Shown: positions 24,161-37,381 of the stretch, piece by piece
Layout: every line of letters starts with the position of its first letter
How positions within the stretch are numbered: position 1 is the first letter of the stretch
Assembly (NCBI RefSeq): GCF_003073045.1
Contig: NC_037592.1
Span: 40,419,760-40,483,759, forward strand
From: Pomacea canaliculata
Taxonomy: Eukaryota > Mollusca > Gastropoda > Architaenioglossa > Ampullariidae
Direction: 5' to 3'
Length of the DNA: 64,000 nucleotides
Notes under the pieces: model-generated
What the model saw: the letters and a program-made list of their open reading frames with translations, nothing else
The model's database searches: none
Told to the model about the DNA's origin: nothing
Translations under genes and position numbers: made by a program

Positions 24161-27100
24161 TCGAAAGTAAGACTTTTCCTTTTTCTATTAGAGTTACACG
24201 AGTAGAGAGGAGGGCGTAGGTGTCGTACCCCCTCCCGCAGTTACTCTCCATCTTCTGGGTTAGAGAGAGTAAGACAGTTGGTTTGAACTCTGAAGGCGTG
24301 TATGCAGCATTGCTGAAAGTTGAAAAGCACGTGGACTTTTCGTGTAGCAAGAAACAGTGCTCTTGAGAACTTTGTCATTTTTGAATGTATATTTATTAAC
24401 GTGCTTAGAAAGCTGTAGTGGATTATGTTCACAGTTTGGGGAAACGGCAAAAGACCTGCCTGCGAGCGGTCTGAGGATTTGCATTTAAATTCATTAAGTG
24501 TGCTGTGTTAATTTGGATATTGTAGTTGTGTACGAGTGCAAGAGTAGAGTGTAAACTGTTCATTCTGGAAGTTTCGTGTGTAATATTATATGGACGTCTT
24601 AAACTGAAGTGATCTCGTGTTGATTTATGAAAGAATGCGCAAAGTCCGACTGCCTGTTGTGACGGGGGGGGGGGGGGGAGGAAACAAGCACTGTCAAAGG
24701 TACACGCTGCCCTAAACAAGTGTGTGTGTAGGAGAATGGTGTTTCGTACACCGAGACAATTGTAGGAAAAAGGTAACAAGCTTGATGATTGGCTGGTCTA
24801 AGCAATATTCATGGTGAGTTAAGTTAAAGTTGCCTGTTACCCATTTCTGGAGACTACCACTGCTCATGGAAACTGCACTAATATCCTCTGTCCATAAACT
24901 TCATGGATTTTGTATCACACTTTCTCGTGTTGTCTCTTTTACTGATATCATTTTTATCAGCCTTCTTTTCAGCATTAGCCATATAAATAGTAACTATTTG
25001 AAGAAAAATGTCTTCTTTTTTGACTACAGGGTTTGTATCCCCCACATCGGACATTAAGCTTCTGTCCTCATTTTTATCAGTATCATGCTCACTCCTGTTG
25101 CTGTTGATGAAATCAAGGCCTTATGATTGCCATCACTATCTGATCTGCTTACCTTTCCTTTATGCTCAGAGTGCTCTTGTATGTCACTGAAAATGCAGCA
25201 GCAGGATCCTTCAACCTCCAGACTGCTTAACACTGAATGTATTTTAAAGCAAATGCAGGGTTTAAACTGTCAGTCACAAGCTGTTCAGAAGAAAAAGTCA
25301 GCATTACTAACACTGGTTGAGTATTTCGTCTGCATGCCAGCATGGGTAACTGGCTCTGAAGTTGAAAACTTGGACGTTGACTGTTGATTGTGACGTTGAG
25401 TGGTGCTCGAAATGTCAAGAGTGCAGACACAGCTGATAACCGGGCCTTGGATGCTTGGAGCAACTGGATGGAGGAGACCTTCACATCTTGGCACTCACAG
25501 ACCACCTAGGCAAACAGTTGAAAAACCAGATCAACCAATGTATATTTCATTTAGTTTTAATGCAAAAACAAGAAATACATAGGTGTGCACACACACATAT
25601 ATATATATGCATTATATATCCATCCCCTTATGCTCTCTCCTGCATCTCTCAAACAAGATGCCCTGGAAAGTTCTACACTAGTTTTTTTCATCTGAAACTG
25701 TCTCAACAGCTTTTTTTTAGTGATCCAACCTGATAGTCAGGACCCAGCAGGCCCTGCTGGAAGAGGGTGAGTGCCGCTTGCAAAAGCAGAAACAGATGGA
25801 AATGGAAGACACACCAATGACAGCAGAGCCTGATATAAAACTTGCCGACATGTCACTGAGATGTAGAGAGGGGCTGGGTTCTGTTGTACTGATTCTGTCA
25901 ACATCACAATGGCCTTGTGTATGGACTGCCACTAAAAAGGTAAGAAAATTAGAACCAGATTTTAAGGAAAAAATAACCAGCAAACAATATCACCAGAAAA
26001 GGCTAAGGTGCATATAAACATCCAATCATAGAGTATTTGTAGCGTTAGGGTTATGCCATGCTAAGATGGACAGTTACAACATCATGGTCAGAGCATGAAA
26101 GAGTTAATAAGATGTATAGCAGTGCAACATCGTGGTTAAGAATTTACAATAGAAAATGATACCTTGTACTTCCAATAATGGTTTTTAAAGTTAAGATATC
26201 AAGACTATTTTTTCAGCTGTGTTTTCTGTTTCTGGATCCTTCCTCACCTCAATAAGCTAGACACAAACAGTCTGGAATCCATGGATGATGTATAGTTTGC
26301 TGTTTCCGTGTAAAAGGAAGCTTGCAACTTCCAAATACTCTGTTACTGTCTTGCTCTTTCTCTTGCAGTCCTTGAATCAACAAACAATTGTAGACAATTA
26401 ACAAAAAACTTTACAATTAAGAGCAATGGATTCTCGATGCCAGGACAAGTAATGTGCAGCAGTAAAAAGTCCCCGGCACTAGGGACGGACTAGGAAGGGT
26501 AGGAATGTGCGGCACAGGTAAATGTGAAAAATGAAGTTGTTTGAAGCTGCTTACAAGCCTTTAGACATCTGACTGCATTATTCTGATGTGGCAGTTTGCT
26601 TCTGCAACTACATTCTCATCCATCATCTGCAAACACAGCTCAGATCTGTTTGTTTTTATCATTGAGAAAGTATGTTCACAAACATTACCATCATTGTTAC
26701 TTTTTCTGACTTTTGACAAACGCGTCTCACAGCAACACACTCATTGACTGTAGCTTAAGTTTACATACTTCTACAATCTGAGTGAGGTCAGTGAGCATTT
26801 CATTGATGTAAGCCTTTAAACCAGAATATTGTAATACTTACCTAATACAGATGTGCAACACTTTGGCGAGCCCCCTTAGATAAAGGTGAAAGAAAGTGTA
26901 GACTGTTGATCTTCAGTTTTAGCAGAAATGTACAATGGAGACGTTTGACCTTCAGCTAAAGTGGTAGAGATGGAGAGTGAAGACAGCTGATGGTAGCGGT
27001 CAGAATGGAGAAAGTACACTGCTTAATTAACTTGTCGATAACACAACGTCGATAACACAACTGGTCCATCAGATGAGAGAAACAGAATGTTATTCTTTCG

Positions 27101-28034
27101 TTGTTCGCAGAGAGTTTTCGACCGACCGGTCTTCTTCTTCTTCTTCAAGCAGACGTTCAACTGCTTCTGGATTTTTCTTGAAAAATGACGTCGTCTAAAT
27201 GACGCACACAATGACGTATGAGGCCAGAGACTCCAGTCATACATGAAACAATGGAGGACCGACTTCTAGATGTTTCTACATGATTCTCGATACTTTGTAC
27301 ACCGTATATATGCTCTGCGAGGGGAAAACACGGTAGAGCGCGGCAGCAACGTAGAGAACGTAGACAAAGCGCTCAGCGCCGTCAGGCGTGTAGTTGCCTG
27401 TTGCATGGCAGAGACAAGAGTCACAATTAGAATCTTAATTGCTTGACAGGAAGCCGCGTTTGATTAAGGTCGACAGTTAGGGGTTACTAACGGTTAACTT
27501 TATGCATCTTAAAGTAAACAAGCTTAAAAGAATCTCTTACATGTTTTAATCAAAGTACACACACATTTGAGAAAAACACGTAACTAATTACAATATAGAC
27601 ATTAACAAAAACTGCACAGCAGCACCATCGGTCACAGATTTTATTTCTAGAACTCCAGTACCCACGATATAAATATAGTTAACTAAATCGCTATTAAAGT
27701 CCCTCTCCAAAACATTGAGATTAAAGAAAGGTAATTGTCAACTTACTTGACATATATGCTTGTAGAACTGGTCGGTGCTGTAAAATTTTCAAGTAGTTGG
27801 GAGGCTGGCTGTTTCTGACTTCACAAGAAATACTTTCAATTTTTGTGCTTTCAATGTCGATCTGCTAGCGTACGCTTCCTGTCGACGCTTTCTTCCATTC
27901 AGGAAAGATTCTGTATATTTCACATGCTGCACATCTTGCACAATGTTTGTTTTATGAAATCTTTCATTCAACAGCCAGTTTGTTCCTGAGCCAATGCTCC
28001 TGAAGTGAAAATTTCGTGGAATCTTGAAGTCAAG
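24161..28034. other. long stretch without a recognised gene
   Basis: Contains a G run (24665-24679), an AT/CA simple repeat near 25588-25612 and several short open frames without recognisable domains. Intron or intergenic DNA cannot be told apart. Confidence 0.4.
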
Positions 28035-28077
28035 ATGGCGCACGTACTGTCCTCACAAACATCGCCAACAAAACACG
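28035..28077 (+). CDS. candidate first coding exon
   Basis: An ATG in strong context (caagATGGCG, a YY1-like word often found at start sites) opens 14 codons (MAHVLSSQTSPTKH). These end at a good donor (cacg|gtaatg) in phase 1. No downstream exon could be linked, so this is a weak call. Confidence 0.25.
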
Positions 28078-29537
28078 GTAATGATAGATTGACTGAAGTG
28101 GTGGCGAGGTGAAGAATCGTCTACATTTGGCACCTAAGTATAGACTTTAAGACGGCAGAGACATGACTTGCAGCTTTGTCTCATACCCTCAACTTTCTGT
28201 AGCGGACAGAATTTGAACTGACGCCATCACCAGGTCATTGTCGCAACAACATAAGCCAATCAAACCGCAGCATTGCTCCAAGGTCAGAGGCCAAAGGTTT
28301 TGCAACTATTTTTAAATTTTCCAGCTCAAACCTTTATGGAAATGTCTATTTTGTGAGAGATAGTCTACCTAACTGCAAGTTCAAATATCTACACATATCT
28401 CAAAATCACAGCTTTACCTGAGCATTTCTAACTTGTGTACCTTGTTTTGATCCTCTTGTACTCTTTCCGAACAAACGGTGCATATATGCCACTATAGTGG
28501 ACACAGTTCCCACGGGTCGCTCAGTGCTTCTCAACCAGAAGACCCTATAATTGAGTCGGATCTACATGATTTTGGCGATTGTTGTGGGTAATTTGCAAAA
28601 CGAAAATACAAGTTATATTTATTTCCCTATGGGTCCTTCACTCGAGGTGTTTGACTATTTAGGTAATGCTGCTTTAAATAAAGCGTACCTGCTTCAACGA
28701 ACCGTGGACAGTTCCTGACTGAACGACCGATAGGAAATAAATGTAAACATAGAATAGTGTTGACCTGTTATCTATTCTAACACTTTAAAAACAATTTTTA
28801 TGTGGAACGATATCGCTGTGATGAATCTTTGCACTTGGCTTACTTCTTGTAACAATGTTGGTAATGTCTATAATTAGCTAATATTAAAAACAAAAACTGT
28901 AGTCTTCCAAAAAAATGTTTTCTACTTTCACTTTATTAGTCGTTGTAGCTCACCAACCAGACAACCAGCCATCTAGAGAGGACTAAGAATTCTTTTCGAA
29001 GGAATGATCGAAAGAACAAACAAAAAAAAAAAAAAAACGGAACATGGAACAATCCCTTTTATTTATCATGAAATAAAAACAGATTAAAATATTCAACACA
29101 AAAGCCTACTTATTTACATCTTGTCAACATCAAGTAGCTAGCGGCTAGACAAGCTTCAACAATAAGACTGATCTCAGTGGGATCACATCCGACAGGAAAC
29201 AGTGTCACTTGTAGTGGGGTTATAAGATTTGCAGGACGGGTAGTGGACTGACTTCATTAAACTTCTATCACTTTATAGAGACTGAGCAAGAAATTTTATC
29301 TGAATTAAGAAGACACGACACCAGGTCAAAAACATGTCAACGATGGCACAGGTCACTTGAAGAGGACAACGCTTGGCAAGGGAGATAAGTTGTGAAAGTA
29401 GTTACATTCCAGTCATGGTCCATTTACATCTAAACATCATTAGGTCCACTTCAAATCCAATGTTGACATTGAGATAAATAACAACATAAAATAAAACAAA
29501 TACCAGGTGCATAACGTTCCTTAGACGAGAGTATAAA
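28078..29537. other. unassigned; probable 3' flank of the minus-strand GIMAP gene at its right end
   Basis: AT-rich. A minus-strand AATAAA (TTTATT at 29058-29063) could serve the GIMAP gene ending at 29538. Confidence 0.4.
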
Positions 29538-31012
29538 TCATTCATAGTCAGGTGGATTTGTATGGGATTTTGCGTCAGCAGCCTTCTTTTTTTCTGAAGA
29601 CTTAAATCCCATCATTTTCTTCAGGTCCTTTAAAGCCCGAAAAAAGTTGAATAAATTTTCCGACAGCGCCGACCATTCGATCCAAGAGGACCTGGTTCGT
29701 TGTCCCTGGCCATGCCCTCCCTAAGTCTCCTCATCTCCTCTTCTCGAGCCCGGTCGCGCTCCTCCCACTCCGCTCTGCGTTCCTCCATCATCCGGTTCAT
29801 CATGGCCGTCATCTCATTTTCTCTCCGCTGCAGGTTTCCAGGTCTCTTTCCCGCTGTTCCTCCATCTCTCTCACCTGCCGCTCTCTCTCCATCTCGAATT
29901 GCTGGCGCATGGCGTCCATCTCGTGTCGCCGCTGTTCCTCGCTCACCTGCTGTTGTTCCAGCTGCTGCCGCAAGTTCTGCAGGTCGGCCTCGCGCTTCGC
30001 TTCCCGCTGACGCATCTCCTCCTCCCTCTCGCGTTCCTTCCTCTGGAATTCCTCCCTCTCGATGTTCAGCGCGGTCTCCGCTTGGCGAGTCTGGGCTTCA
30101 AGCTGCTGCACGTACGGCTTCCGTTGTAGGTGGCGCTTCTCCAGCTCCGCCAGCCTTCGCTCCACTTCCTCCTCCATGGCGGTGCCCTACCTCTCCGTAT
30201 TTGCTACACGAGTAAGGCTGCCCGCCATTTTGCGCCACCATCGCTCGAATCACCTGCAAAAGGCGAAGCACCTGCGGCTCTTTGTTGTCGGCCACGTTGT
30301 TGAAGACGACGTACCTGTTCTGGACGGCCGCCATGATCTGGCGAAGGGGGGCCGGGGCACTTGCCAGCACCTCGTTTATCGACCTTCCCGCCGCCTCTAG
30401 CCCATCCCCACCAGTGAACACGACGACCGTGTACTGCGACAACGTCTCGTCAAACAGCGCCACCAGACGCTCGAAGACTCCGGCTTCCTCCTCAGTGAAC
30501 CTCTGGCCGATCTTGACGACGTACAGGAAGGCGTGAGGACCCGGATGCATGCAGGCCACGGCTCGCACGATCGCCTTACCAATGGCTTCCAGAGACCGGC
30601 TGGTGTCGAACAGGCCAGGAGAGTCTATAATCTGGAAGAAAATCATTTATTTTTAAATGATTCCAAGGAACAAAGATTTCTGAACAAAAATGTGACGTAC
30701 AGTACACATTCCATATTTGACACAAATCACTGACATGCTGCTTAGCCTCTATCGTCTTGCTTTGAAAAGTGGTTAGAAAATCATTGACATGACATCTAAC
30801 CTAGTGTCTTATGTCGGTACTCATCACTGACATGACACTCACCTCTAATGTCACGCCGTGTCGCGTGTTGCGTTTCAGCTCACAGATGTCAGTCACTGAC
30901 TCGAATGTCACGTCACTGGTGAAACACTCGTCACCAAGAATAGTGTTTCCTGTCGTGCTTTTGCCTGCTCCTGTCTTGCCCACCAACAGGAAGCGGAACG
31001 TCTCCCCTGAAA

Positions 31013-31047
<35 letters not shown>

Positions 31048-33018
31048 TAAAACTGATAGTTTCAATCAGATCATGTTTTCTAATGACTTTGCCACGTGAA
31101 CAAAATGGGGTAGACTATAAGCTGTGGTCAACCAGTGTAAATATTATGTTCAGTCTAAAATAAGTCTTTTGCACCAAAAAGAAGAAAAGAATGTAAGGGC
31201 AACTCTGTTCTCAGTACCTGTCACACGTGGCATCCTTGTAGCTCCAGCCTGTTCCAGAGCTCTCAGGTCACGATGATAGTAACTGTCGGCTGAAGTTTCG
31301 GTACAGAAGGTTCTGGGTGATGACTCACTGCACGAGGGTCTACCAACTGCTTGATTACATGAACCAAAAGAAGAGTGATCCCCAAAGACAGGTCTGTTTG
31401 CAGCTTGGTTACTTGAAGGACCGTCCTGTTGATGATCCACAAAAGCCGGTCGGTTGACATTTGTCTGCTTGAAGGGAACAAATGTGTTTCCTCAGAGACA
31501 GGTCTGGGAACTGACTGGCTACTTGAAGAAAATGACTGTGGATTCCCAAAGACAGGTCTGTTGGCGGGTTGGTTACCTGAAGAACGGAAAGAGTATGGAT
31601 GTTCATGAGCAATTTGGCGGAAGGTTGGTCATTCAGGATGAAAATAAGACACAAGCAGTTACTATATGGGGAAACATTTACATGGCTTCATATGGAATAA
31701 GTAAGTATTTTATGTCGCAAGTAATCTTATGCGAACACAGACATTATCGTTATTTTGCTCGATATGGATGGCGATTTTATATTCTTTGTATATTTTAAAT
31801 GCACCTTAACAAATCTGTTATATTTATATATTCGTGACATTTTAGTTGCCCATCATGGGAGTTTATACTCAGAACAACTTAAACTTCAGCTATGAAGATT
31901 GTTTAGTAAATCATACAAGGACCAGAGGTGAGCACCTCGTGAGCTGTGTCCGGATGATCCAGCAACATCGCTGTGTCCATTCATCTCCTTTGAAAAGGTG
32001 ACGTCCCCTTTCTGTGTCGGGCTCTTCACGGGAGTTGTCTCTCCTGCCAGATCCATGACTGCTTCTTTGAGGGCCAGGCACTGGGCCACGGGCAGCAGCC
32101 TGGGTCTCTGGAAGCTGTCAGCGACTTCCTCTGGCGTCAGGCGGCGTAGCATCCTCATGGAGGAGAACCCCTCCTCCCGCAGTACGCGCAGGGTGTCACG
32201 TGTAAGGTCATGGGTCACTGCCCACTCCTCAATCTCCCTCTCTGGTCACGAGAATGAAGTTTATTGAAATGACAGTGACTACATCATTTACAGACTTTAC
32301 AGTATTACACTGTCAGCTCCACTGACAAATATAGTGAAACATCACTGAAGTTTTTCTCTATATTCTCGCCTTTGATATCTTGATGGTCAATGTAGAGTAG
32401 AGCATGAGATGAATGAGGCAAAAAGAGAAGAAAGTGGGTATAAATATAAGGAGTTTACAAGAGTTTGAAACAGCTCCAAGTTTATTTAAAGAGATGTTAT
32501 TTCTTATCATTTTAGGGCTGAATGATAAGACAAAGTTTTGCCATGACCTACCTGTGTTGATCCTCCATTGTTGATCAGTTGTTGCTAAGGTCTGTTGTGT
32601 GTGAACTGATGCGTGGTGAGGTTTCACAGCTACAGAAGGTGTGATGGGCTCCTGTTTCTCTTCGAGCACTTCTGAGACTTGTAGAAAAGAACAGATGAAA
32701 TTACAGTGACATTTGTTGGGAAACCTAAAATACCTTACCACACAGGTGGTTGTCGGACATACACGACATTGGAGGAGTTAGCACATGACAGAGTAGTTAA
32801 TAATGACTAAAGAATGCAGTTTTTTTTAAATATTTATAAACAAATGACAATATATTTGAAGAGATCCTCTGTGCATGGTTCAGTAATTGTCTCTACTGTT
32901 GCAGAACACAGGCGACTGTGGTACCGTTAAAGAAATGGAGCGAAACAGGAATACTGACCTCCTCCTTCCCCGGCTGCTGTCAACCACTCCGGAGCAGTTT
33001 GTTGTAGCGACACAACTT
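29538..33018 (-). pseudogene. GIMAP copy 1: SAM-like plus linker plus AIG1 GTPase plus coiled coil, several frame breaks
   Basis: Minus-strand exons: 33018-32959, 32671-32552, 32241-31936, 31576-31218, 31006-30843 and 30631-29538. The first three junctions and the junction into the P-loop exon are phase 1; the P-loop donor is phase 0, as in the plus-strand copies. Exon 3 encodes a SAM-like helical domain (EIEEWAVTHDLTRDTL to LALKEAVMDL). Exon 4 is a linker of four degenerate repeats (SSNQ..NRPVFG). Exon 5 has Walker A (GKTGAGKSTTGN). Exon 6 has DSPG, a GIMAP box (HPGPHAFLYVV..GQRFTEEE), a G4-like FTGGD and a Glu/Arg-rich coiled coil. Single-base frame changes are seen once in the linker (about 31450) and three times in exon 6 (near 30190, 29830 and 29660). 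The tail beyond the last one reads NLFNFFRALKDLKKMMGF and stops at 29538. The first exon is not located. Decaying gene or assembly errors: unresolved. Confidence 0.75.
31340..31576 (-). repeat. degenerate protein-coding repeat, about 4 units of 60-70 bp
   Basis: Inside the GIMAP copy 1 linker exon. Units carry 'caagtaaccaa' and 'aacagacctgtctttggg'-like segments and encode SSNQPANRPVFGNPQSF-type peptides. Flexible and low-complexity, probably a spacer between the SAM-like domain and the GTPase. Confidence 0.7.
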
Positions 33019-33539
33019 CTGATAAAAGCAAGAAAGTCTGTGTCGTAGTACAGGAATGAATCTGGTGACCTGGCAGTATCTACCTTACAGTTACACTATT
33101 TACAGCTCGTTCTCGAAGCTGCTATAGAAATCTGTCCTAGAAAGCAGTGGTGTGAGCGGTTCTACTCATCGTGACACGGATGAGTTCATGGCTGTCTTCC
33201 AATCATGACTTGTTCTGAGAAATTGGAAAAACCCGTCGGGGGAAAAAAACTGTTACTAAGACTTTGTTAAAAAGCGTATATGCTGCTTACATGCACGCGC
33301 GCGAACGCAACACATAAACGAACAGTAACACAAACACACTGAACCACACTAAAACACGCATGTGCACGCCCTATGTATATACACTCCTGTCAATATGTAT
33401 GTCACCCACGCACGCACACAGACACGCCCACACATATGCTTCCCTGTGTGTGTGTGCGAGAGAAAGAAAGGTAAGTGTAAGTCAGAGTACAACACATACA
33501 CATGGGAGTATCTGTATGTTAGTCTGTGTTTTTTTAAAT

Positions 33540-33930
33540 GTAAACATTGCGAGGATATTTACCAGAAACGCCACTAAGGTTGTTTCCCAGAAGCCACCGC
33601 GCACTGACCTCGAGTGATGACCTGTCGTCACCTCATGATGCTGCGGCAGGCAGCCAGGCGCGACTATGTTTTCGGGAAATCCCGAGGCTGACGTGTCACA
33701 GACTAGAGGTCTAGTCATGGACACGGGGGGAGGTGGGGAGGACAGCAATCAAGATGCACTGGCAAGAAGCAGATGCTTAGTCATGAACAGTGGTTCAAAA
33801 TAAGTTTCCTCGACGAAACGGGAATTACGACTTCGCAGGGTCAATAGGGTCAAATGTTGTCGGCGATCTGCTGCTGTAGAGAGACATGGAAGGAAGGATA
33901 AAGTCCTAGTTTAGAGGAAGGTTAGAGAGA
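33540..33930. repeat. dispersed repeat, copy D (diverged)
   Basis: Aligns with 9405-9880, sharing 'aaggttgtttcccagaa' and the distal 'gctgtag...gaaggataaag' and 'tttagaggaag'. It contains a perfect kappaB word, GGGAAATCCC, at 33674-33683. Confidence 0.6.
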
Positions 33931-34629
33931 CGTTTAGGCCGAAAGCTTTTTGGATATAGATATATAAAACATTATTCGCAGGACATACAAATTAACTTGT
34001 TGTATTTGGTCAATGACGTGTTCGTTCTTCTGTCACCTTGTCATGTGACGACTATGCGCTTCTGCACATTTTTCCTCATCACGCTCATTATTTTCCTTTA
34101 AATTTTAAAAAATTAGATCATCCCAAAATAAACTACCATAAAAATACGCATAAAATAATACATTGTTTTACTGTATAGACAAGAAAGATATGCACAATAA
34201 AAGTGGTTTAACAGTACATCCATCATCACAACAAAGCATCCAGAACAATGCTGATAAAAATATTTTCTTACAACTCTGTTTCACCTAGTCTTGTACTTAC
34301 ACAAGCAATATCAAGTTTTAACATGGGGGGATCCTTCTATAGATGCTCCCAACTGGTTTCAATATATCCTTTTTAAAAAAATTCTTTTACTTAATCATGT
34401 ACGCGCGACTCAGGATGGTCTTATACGATGTCACTAAGTGCATGCTGATCACGTGATCAGCTGTCGCTACCTGGCCATAGGTAGCTATCGGTGGCTTCGT
34501 TTGTGGGAAATCGAGAGCCTGGTTTCCCCAGAACCAAGAGAGTATGTCTTGTCATGGAATGATTCACTGTCAAGGAACAGTGTGGTGTGCAGTCACAAAA
34601 AAGTGGATAAAAATAAAAGTGTTCAATAG

Positions 34630-34740
34630 AGTGAACTAAGAGAGTGCTAATTGTTAGACAACTCTCAGTAAACTGAACTAACAGAGTGCTAATTGTTAGA
34701 CAACTCTCAGTAAACTGAACTAACAGAGTGCTAACTGTTC
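34630..34740. repeat. 42-bp tandem repeat, about 2.6 units
   Basis: 'gagtgctaattgttagacaa' plus 'ctctcagtaaactgaactaac' is repeated with period 42 (cores at 34642, 34684 and 34726). Confidence 0.9.
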
Positions 34741-35283
34741 ACTGCTCACAGACCCCAGTAAAGATACAGGAAAGAGGAAGTCAGACATTACAGATGGAAG
34801 AAGGAAATTATTCACGGCGTTAAGTGGAGAACAGAGAAGGCGATACTGTATCATGATTTTCATTATTTTTAGAGGCTGGGGTGTATATTTGTGTATGTGT
34901 ATGAGTACGTGTTTCTCCGGCGCTCTTTCTCTATCTATATATGCGTTTTGTGAGAGAGAAAAGTACCTGATGCTCACTGTCGTGATGAAAGGGGGCGCTA
35001 GCCACTGCGCCATCAACCATCCCGCTCATGTGTTCAATAAATAAAATAAACGGAAGAATAACTGACAATAAGATAATAAACACAATTAAAACTGACATTG
35101 TCAGTCAAAAAGCAGAATTAAAATAAAAAATCAAATACCACCTCCCAACATCTGCCGAGTATTTAACGAAAATAAAACAAATGTGAGCTGTCTACATAAA
35201 CATTTGGCAGCCTCAGCATCCCAGTCATGCAGGTATAAAAATCTTTTTCTGGTGAATACACCGTTTTCTGAGAAACCCATCGC

Positions 35284-35293
35284 GGAAATTCCC
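35284..35293 (+). promoter_or_regulatory. kappaB-like site upstream of GIMAP copy 2
   Basis: GGAAATTCCC fits the NF-kappaB consensus (reverse of GGGRNNYYCC). It lies 165 nt before the copy 2 ATG, with a TATA-like 'ttatag' at 35371 in between. A 10-bp motif can occur by chance. Confidence 0.4.
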
Positions 35294-35448
35294 ACATGGC
35301 TAGAAGCCAGGCCATTGGCGGCTGACTGTGAGGTTGGGGATGTGGGAGGTAAGAGTGAGGTCACTGTCATTTATAGAGACCACTCGTGTCTGGTGCTTAA
35401 ATAACAGTTTCTTGCTTTCTGAAGTCATTGTGGAGCAGTCTAGTGACC

Positions 35449-37381
35449 ATGACACAAGGTAAGTGTTCAGTGTGTAACTGCTCCGTGCCTGTACATATGT
35501 CTGCATAGACTGTCTCTTCTTGTGCACATGATTTATTTTTGGGAATCGGGCAGAAAGCTTGTATTTATTTGTAGATTGTTATTAGTAGTAGTGTCTTTCC
35601 TACATTGTGTTTTACTATTTCTAGCCTTTAGTATGATGAACACTGTCATAAAAATGTAACTGAATAGAATTCTATTCTTTAGCCAAACAAACTGTCTGAT
35701 TAAAAAATAACACTTAAAAAAATCCACACATAACATATTATGGTAATGCAACTTTTTGGTTCATATATTTATATAAAAGAAATTTACTCACTTTTTTATT
35801 TTATTTGAGAATAGAGCTCCTAAATACTGGTGCTTTGTATGTATAATTATTATTTCCCGCTAATACTTTGTCGCACACAGCAATACACTTAACATGTTCA
35901 CTGTTCATTCCTCATCGCTTATTATTTTAACAGGAGAAGTACTTCGGTTCCTGCTGGTTGGGAAAACAGGATGTGGCAAAAGTACGACCGGGAACACGAT
36001 TCTCGGTCAGGACCTCTTCGACAGCGACGTGACCTTTGAGTCGGTCACCAGCACGTGCAGCCTCAAGCGCGGGACACGCAATGGGACTAACATCGAGGTA
36101 GGATGGTATTCTTTCTGTCTGTATTCTATCTGTATTCTGTATTCTATCCTCCTGTCTGTGCAAACTTACAAAAGAGTAAGAAAAAAATTCCTTTCGATTA
36201 GCTTTCTTGAGTTGCAGATAAACGAGTGTGCTGACACACAAACGTTTTGTTGATTTTCATTTTCAAGCCTTTTAAGAAGTCAGGTAACCTTAAACACATG
36301 CATTAAAAGTTGACTAATAATGAGCTAAAACGAAAAACAGCATGCTTGTAATCAAACGTGTGGACATTACAGTAACATGAGTATTTATGTTCACAAATTA
36401 ACGAGTTGTTACTCCACAGATCATGGACTCGCCGGGTCTTTTGACACCGGAAGGACGCACGAGGAGGTGGCGGCTGACGTGGTTCAAGCCGTTGCCTGCA
36501 TGCACCCGGGGCCCACGGCCGTGCTGTACGCCGTCATGATCGGCAACCGCTACACGGAGGAGGAGACTGGGGTGTATGAGAGGCTGAAGGCTCTCCTCGA
36601 CCCCCGCGTGACCCAGTACATGATCATCCTCTTCACGCGCGGCGACGACCTCAAAAGAAAGAAGAGAAGCATCCAGGAGATCTTGTCTTCGGCCCCTGAA
36701 CATCTCCGCAAGGTCCTCGATGAGTGCGGCCACCGCTACGTGGTCTTCGACAACATGGCAGACGACAAACAACCGCAGGTGGAGCAACTGATCGAGGAGG
36801 TGCGCAGACTGAGGGAGGCGCATGGCGGCAAACCTTACACGTGTCCCAAGTACGGAGAGGTCGGCGAGAAGATGGAGAAGGAGGTGGCTAGGAGACTGCA
36901 GAAGGTAGAGGAAGAGGAGGTGAAGAGAAAGAAGTATGTACAGGAGCTGGAGGAGAAGACGAAGAAGGCACAGGAGGAAGCTGAGAAAGATAAACAAGAA
37001 TTTGAGAGAAGAGAAAGGGAGAGGGAAGAACAAATAAAGAAGAGCGAGGTCGAGAGAGCCAAGCAGCTGGAAGCCATGATGGAGGCCTTGAAACAACAGC
37101 AGCTCAGCGCTGAGCGGATGCACCAACAGGAGATGGAGTATCGCCAGAGAATGGAAGAAGAGAGGTGGCGTCAGGTACAGGAGATGGAACAAAAGAGGAA
37201 AGAAGAAATAAAATCTATGGAGGCGGGACAACAGAAGCTACAGGAGCTGTACGCCAAGCAGCTGGAGGCGGAGAAGCAGGAGTCGAGGCGCCGCGAGGAG
37301 CGGTACATGGCGGAGATGCGGCAGCTGAAGGACCAGATCGCCAGTGCACCCAAGAGTCGCAGTTTCTGTGTAATTCAGTAA
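35449..37381 (+). CDS. GIMAP/AIG1-type GTPase copy 2, CaaX-like C-terminus, one frame break
   Basis: Exons: 35449-35458 (MTQ plus one base), 35934-36097 and 36420-37381. Immune-associated nucleotide GTPases bind GTP and act at membranes or on cell survival in vertebrates; the role here is inferred. Exon 2 encodes [20 protein letters not shown] (G1) and ends at TNIE before the donor. Exon 3 should carry DSPGLFDT (G3), but one T is missing in the T run at about 36440, so exon 3 is out of frame with exon 2. The rest is open: [21 protein letters not shown] (GIMAP box), TRGD (G4), VFDN (G5 region), then about 170 residues of charged coiled coil. The terminus is SFCVIQ, a CaaX-like box. An AATAAA lies at 37757. 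The single break at a homopolymer suggests sequencing error or a very recent lesion. Confidence 0.85.

Larger units (their letters stand above)
33019..35448. promoter_or_regulatory. 2.4-kb intergenic space between divergent GIMAP copies 1 and 2
   Basis: Holds the upstream regions of both genes: a diverged dispersed repeat (33540-33930), kappaB-like motifs, a 42-bp tandem repeat and TATA-like sequence next to copy 2. No other gene is recognised. The two genes are transcribed away from each other, so shared control is possible. Confidence 0.4.

Noticed and set aside
29700-30400. Plus-strand open frames opposite GIMAP copy 1
   Set aside because: Antisense of the coiled coil and GTPase; Ser/Ala/Pro-rich composition follows from the GC-rich template.
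36398-37231. 277-codon minus-strand open frame opposite GIMAP copy 2
   Set aside because: Leu/Phe-rich antisense shadow of a Glu/Lys-rich coiled coil. The same occurs opposite copies 3, 4 and 5 (51374-51814, 55996-56535, 60727-61113).
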